Assembly (NCBI RefSeq): GCF_011006175.1
Contig: NZ_CP048795.1
Span: 186,001-250,000 of the forward strand
Direction: 5' to 3'
Source of the DNA: Hydrogenobacter sp. T-8
Lineage (GTDB): Bacteria > Aquificota > Aquificia > Aquificales > Aquificaceae
DNA: 64,000 nt
In this document: positions 61,030-64,000 of the stretch, piece after piece
How positions within the stretch are numbered: the stretch's first letter is position 1
Layout of the letters: the number at the start of each line of letters is the position of its first letter
Position numbers and translations under genes: made by a program
The notes under the pieces: generated by a model
Told to the model about the DNA's origin: nothing
What the model saw: the letters and a program-made list of their open reading frames with translations, nothing else
Database searches by the model: none

Positions 61030-61397
61030 GCAAGTTGGAGCAGGTAAAGGACCTCAAAGAAAGGCTTGAGGAAGAGATTCTTTATGAAGTTTGTGTAAAA
61101 AGGTTTGAATACACCTTTAAAACCTCGTGGAAAACGGTCAGGCTTTTTCTTTTAGAGCAAAAAGGGCTTGAATGTAATTCTCCTATGGATTGTTTTAAGA
61201 GTTTTTACTCCGTTGGAATGTTAGAGAAGGGTTTTGGAAACAATATTCCTCGCGTGGTTAGACTAAGAAATGAAGTGGTTCATATATACGATTTTTCTTT
61301 GGCAGAAAAGGCTTATACAAGCATAATGGAGACCGCCCTGCCTCTTCTCAGGGCGGTGGTTAGGAAAATAAGGGAGGAGTGCCAAAAGGAAGATTAG
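60975..61397 (+). CDS. HEPN-domain protein (second HEPN/MNT pair)
   Basis: 140 residues, helical, with CVKRFEYTFKTSWKTVRLFL and the RX4H motif in RLRNEVVHIYD. This matches the HI0074/HepT-like group. It overlaps the MNT gene by 55 bp and the convergent DmsC-like gene by 4 bp. The gene order (MNT first) is opposite to the pair at 30.6-31.3 kb, and the two HEPN proteins are only distantly similar. Confidence 0.8.
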   Translation: MACGERLLKKLAQTERALGKLEQVKDLKERLEEEILYEVCVKRFEYTFKTSWKTVRLFLLEQKGLECNSPMDCFKSFYSVGMLEKGFGNNIPRVVRLRNEVVHIYDFSLAEKAYTSIMETALPLLRAVVRKIREECQKED

Positions 61398-62404
61398 AGC
61401 CTTATGACCGTTTTCTTTCTTTCCATATAGCCCTTTCTCAGTCTATAGCCTTCTTCTGGGTATAGTCCATAAAAGAGATTTTGCACGTGGTTGCCTTCCA
61501 CGAAGAAACACCACCTTTCTAAAAAGCTACCCAATACGAGGCTTGCAAAGGCTATCTTAAAAAAGTTGTAGTTATAGTTTCCAGTAATCCAAGCGTAGAC
61601 TATAAGGAAAAGTGGCACAATGAAGGTGAGTATGTAGGCAACAGGAAGAACAGAGCCAAGTAGGTCTTTACCTTTTTTGTAATAGAATTCCTCTGTGCAG
61701 TAATTGTTTGTGGTTGTGCCTGTGTCAAGGACTCTTATGGGTCTGTTGTGTGGTAGGTTTAGGGCTTCATTTATGGTTGGTCTTGGAATGATAAACTGCC
61801 TTATGTTAAAGGCTATCCTAAAGGCAAGCCCAAGGGAAACAAATAGGAATGTGAGGAAAAGATAAGTTGGGATAAACTCGGGTCTGTAAAAATAGGTCAA
61901 AGACAAAAAGGCAGAGGAGCCAAGCATAAGATACATGTTGAGATAATAAAGCACCGTGAGAGAGGTATTCCACTCAAGCACAAACTTGTTGCTGGCGTAT
62001 ATCATGGCAGTGGAAAAGGCAGAAAGCCATCCAAGAACAAAGGTAAGGATACCCAAAGAGTGCTGTATAAAGGGGTTTGCATTAAAGTAATAGGCAAGCC
62101 CATAAAGAAAAAGGACAAAACCATAGACTCCACTAAAGACCGCCTCACGGGAAAGCCAAGAGGTGTGGAAACGCTTTATAGCCTTCCAGGCTCTCATTTT
62201 GTGTCCAAGGTGAAAGCTCGCACCAATTGCACCAAGTCCTATGAGGATGAGGGAGATAACCAGTGAAATAATAACTGCCTGTCTTGGCATTGCGGTGTTT
62301 TTACCAAAGAGTATGAGAAACTCCATAAAGTAGGTAAAGGTGAAAAGCCCTATGGAAACACCTGCGGTTAAGAAAAACCATATCAAAGAGATGGGTGGAT
62401 GCAT
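61394..62404 (-). CDS. DmsC/SoeC-type membrane anchor subunit of a molybdoenzyme
   Basis: 336 residues with eight or nine membrane segments. SFHLGHKMRAWKAIKRFHTSWLSREAV is the DmsC family signature (shown as segments FHLGHKMRAWKAIKRF and SWLSREAV). The subunit links quinone to the iron-sulfur subunit. SoeC of sulfite-oxidising SoeABC, DmsC and related polysulfide or arsenate-type anchors share it; the substrate cannot be told without the catalytic subunit. It is 3 bp downstream of the FeS gene. Confidence 0.88.
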   Translation of the reverse strand: MHPPISLIWFFLTAGVSIGLFTFTYFMEFLILFGKNTAMPRQAVIISLVISLILIGLGAIGASFHLGHKMRAWKAIKRFHTSWLSREAVFSGVYGFVLFLYGLAYYFNANPFIQHSLGILTFVLGWLSAFSTAMIYASNKFVLEWNTSLTVLYYLNMYLMLGSSAFLSLTYFYRPEFIPTYLFLTFLFVSLGLAFRIAFNIRQFIIPRPTINEALNLPHNRPIRVLDTGTTTNNYCTEEFYYKKGKDLLGSVLPVAYILTFIVPLFLIVYAWITGNYNYNFFKIAFASLVLGSFLERWCFFVEGNHVQNLFYGLYPEEGYRLRKGYMERKKTVIRL

Positions 62405-62407
62405 GCC

Positions 62408-63106
62408 TTAACCTCCTACATGATGTCTTCTTAAAACCTCTAAGAAGAGAGGATTATCGTGCTTTAGAAGGTGCTCGTCCACATGGACTTTTGTCTCCGT
62501 TCTTGGCAAGTAGTGATTACCTGGGTTTGTGCCTGCGTCAGAGAATAGCACAAAGCCATTACGCTCCTTTATGACCCTGTACACTTCGCTGTTTGGGTCT
62601 TCTATATCTCCAAAGAACCTTGCCTTTGCAGGGCATGTAAGGACACAGGCAGGTTTTCTGTGCTCTGGTGGAAGGGACTCGTCGTATATTCTGTCTATAC
62701 AAAGGGTGCATTTTTTCATCACCTTGTCCGCTTCGTCAAATTCTCTACAACCATAGGGACAAGACCAAGAGCAGAGCTTACAACCAATGCAGTCATCATA
62801 ATTTACAAGCACTATGCCATCCTGCTCTCTCTTGTAGCTTGCACCTGTGGGACAAACTGGGACGCAGGGTGCGTCTTGACAGTGCAGGCAAGACTTAGGA
62901 AGGTGAAAGACCTGCGTATTTGGAAACTCGCCCATTTCGTAGGTCATTATTCTGTTATACCAAACACCCTGAGGCTCCTTACCATAAGGGTCAAAGTCAG
63001 AAAGAGGTCCAAAGGCTGCCTGTGTGTTCCACTCTTTGCAGTTTGTAGCACAGGCATGACAGCCAACACAGGTGTTAAGGTCTATCACAAGTGCAAACTG
63101 TGCCAT
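62408..63106 (-). CDS. Four-cluster ferredoxin subunit (DmsB/SoeB type)
   Basis: 232 residues with four [4Fe-4S] motif sets: CVGCHACATNCKEWN, CLHCQDAPCVPVCP, CIGCKLCSWSCPYG and CTLCIDR with PACVLTCPAKA. It carries electrons between the catalytic molybdopterin subunit and the DmsC-like anchor. The catalytic subunit gene would be expected just upstream, but two Uma2-family genes stand there; it may lie beyond the right edge. No Tat signal, as usual for B subunits that travel with the A subunit. Confidence 0.93.
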   Translation of the reverse strand: MAQFALVIDLNTCVGCHACATNCKEWNTQAAFGPLSDFDPYGKEPQGVWYNRIMTYEMGEFPNTQVFHLPKSCLHCQDAPCVPVCPTGASYKREQDGIVLVNYDDCIGCKLCSWSCPYGCREFDEADKVMKKCTLCIDRIYDESLPPEHRKPACVLTCPAKARFFGDIEDPNSEVYRVIKERNGFVLFSDAGTNPGNHYLPRTETKVHVDEHLLKHDNPLFLEVLRRHHVGG

Positions 63107-63108
63107 CT

Positions 63109-63654
63109 TTATACCTCCTTAAAAACTTCTTCAAGGTCTAAGTCTACATCTAAAACTTTAGAAAATACCTTACCCTTTTCCACAGCCCTTGAAGTTAGCT
63201 TAAAACCTTCTTCTGAGTTTGTGTATATTTCAAGGCTTCTTTCCATAGGGTCAACTATCCAATACTCTCTCACTCCTGCCCTTTCGTAAACCTTTTTCTT
63301 GACCCTTAGGTCGTAGTATGCAGTGGAAGGCGAGAGTATCTCTACCACCACATCAGGCGGTCCATACACACCCTTGCTAGTTATCCTTGCCTTTGAGCCT
63401 TTTAAAACCACCATTATATCTGGCTGGTAGGCGTTTTCTTCGTCAAGATATAAGTCCACTGGAGCGTAGATGACCTCACCTTTGCCTGCATCTTCGATGA
63501 GCCTATATAATCTCACAAAGACCCTCTTTGAGCTTCTAAAGTGCTCAAACCCTGGTGCTGGGCTCATAATAAGCTCTCCTTCAACAAGCTGGTATGGACT
63601 ACCTTCTGGCAATGCCTCGTAGTCTGCTACAGTCTTCTTTTCAAGGGTCTTCAT
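63109..63654 (-). CDS. Uma2-family (DUF820) putative endonuclease, tandem copy 1
   Basis: 181 residues: YQLVEGELIMSPAPG, YQPDIMVVLKG, DVVVEILSPSTAYYD and REYWIVDPMERS, the Uma2 core with the PD...ExK-like pattern. It is strongly similar to the next gene upstream and overlaps it by 4 bp, so the two are a recent tandem duplication in one transcript. It precedes the ferredoxin-subunit gene by 2 bp. Confidence 0.88.
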   Translation of the reverse strand: MKTLEKKTVADYEALPEGSPYQLVEGELIMSPAPGFEHFRSSKRVFVRLYRLIEDAGKGEVIYAPVDLYLDEENAYQPDIMVVLKGSKARITSKGVYGPPDVVVEILSPSTAYYDLRVKKKVYERAGVREYWIVDPMERSLEIYTNSEEGFKLTSRAVEKGKVFSKVLDVDLDLEEVFKEV

Positions 63655-64000
63655 GGCTCTATACCCTCAAAAACCTCTTCAAGCTCAAGCTCCAAAGAAA
63701 GCACCTCAGACCTCACCACACCCTTACCCTTTGCCTTGCTTATAAGTTTAAAACCCTCTTCTGTATTGAGATATACCTCAAAAGTTCTCCTAAGAGGGTC
63801 CACTATCCAATACTCTCTCACTCCAGACCTCTCATAAACATCCTTTTTTTGCGTCAAGTCATAGTATGCAGTGGAAGGTGAAAGTATCTCCACCACCACA
63901 TCAGGCGGTCCATAAACGCCTTTTCTGGTTATCTTTGCCTTTGAGCCTTTGAGAATTACCACTATGTCAGGTTGGTAGACGTTCTCTTCATCAATATACA
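63651..64000 (-). CDS. Uma2-family (DUF820) putative endonuclease, tandem copy 2, 5' end outside window
   Basis: The frame continues to the right edge (window-edge residues YIDEENVYQPDIVV match copy 1 YLDEENAYQPDIMVV), so the start lies outside. About 116 residues are present, with SPSTAYYD and REYWIVDPLRR. A start at 63962 would be internal. Same family and orientation as copy 1. Confidence 0.85.
   Translation of the reverse strand, partial: YIDEENVYQPDIVVILKGSKAKITRKGVYGPPDVVVEILSPSTAYYDLTQKKDVYERSGVREYWIVDPLRRTFEVYLNTEEGFKLISKAKGKGVVRSEVLSLELELEEVFEGIEP

Noticed and set aside
62660-63289. 209-codon frame antisense to the ferredoxin-subunit and Uma2 genes
   Set aside because: Spans two real genes on the other strand, with scattered Cys caused by the reverse of ferredoxin codons.

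Overview
The window reads as chromosome of a thermophilic, chemolithoautotrophic member of the Aquificales (Hydrogenobacter/Thermocrinis/Aquifex-like). This is inferred from gene content and protein style: Lys/Glu-rich compact proteins, a split biotin-dependent OadA-type carboxylase, ppsA, Hfq beside HflX, an NDUFA9-like reductase beside TatBC, a DmsBC/SoeBC-type respiratory module, and very tight packing with many ATGA overlaps and overlapping convergent 3' ends. No rRNA, CRISPR array, prophage or intact insertion sequence was seen.

Layout. 1-13.4 kb is housekeeping: an end-truncated nitrilase-family gene, pyrG, then on the minus strand metallophosphoesterase, response regulator, biotin carboxylase large subunit, thiL, a NIL-domain protein, a degenerate EAL-HDOD protein, glyA and guaA, then a divergent cyclopropane-fatty-acid-synthase-like gene and an operon headed by tRNA-Ser (CDP-alcohol transferase, FMN split-barrel protein, MlaF-like ATPase). 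13.9-16.5 kb is accessory: an O-antigen-ligase-like membrane protein, a relic of a type I restriction specificity gene (hsdS) and an Rpn-type nuclease gene bracketed by near-identical copies of the hsdS start. 16.5-25.5 kb holds pyrD, an NDUFA9-like protein, tatC/tatB, argD, nadE, hfq-hflX-purA and pgsA. 25.5-30.6 kb is a candidate metal-acquisition cluster with His-rich outer membrane protein, ZnuA/ZnuB-like subunits without an ATPase, and several small Cys/His proteins. 30.6-34 kb has a HEPN/MNT pair, mog, a PepSY-like and a PUR-alpha-like protein, a thiol peroxidase and a Trp-punctuated coiled-coil nuclease-like protein.

34.1-47.2 kb is a type IV pilus region: PilY1 plus four minor pilins on the plus strand, two tandem pilins on the minus strand, and a minus-strand assembly operon (pilM-N-O, a PilP-sized protein, pilQ) that continues from glyS and ppsA. 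PilB, PilC, PilT and PilD are not in the window. 49.7-58.7 kb has glyS, a TPR protein, secF, a GT39 transferase, an OmpA protein, dtd, a phospholipase-D/HerA fusion and coaE. 58.7-64 kb has a small cytochrome c, Uma2-family proteins, moeA, a second HEPN/MNT pair, and the membrane and iron-sulfur subunits of a molybdoenzyme whose catalytic subunit must lie elsewhere.

The most general signal is transcriptional: some 18 genes have a TATAAT-like -10 hexamer 6-8 nt before the start codon and usually no Shine-Dalgarno site, implying leaderless mRNAs. In two places divergent genes appear to share overlapping -10 boxes in 15-18 bp. Other notable signals are a repeated C-x7-C-x4-DC module shared by PilY1 and two minor pilins, a terminator between the two tandem pilins, and the PLD-HerA fusion.
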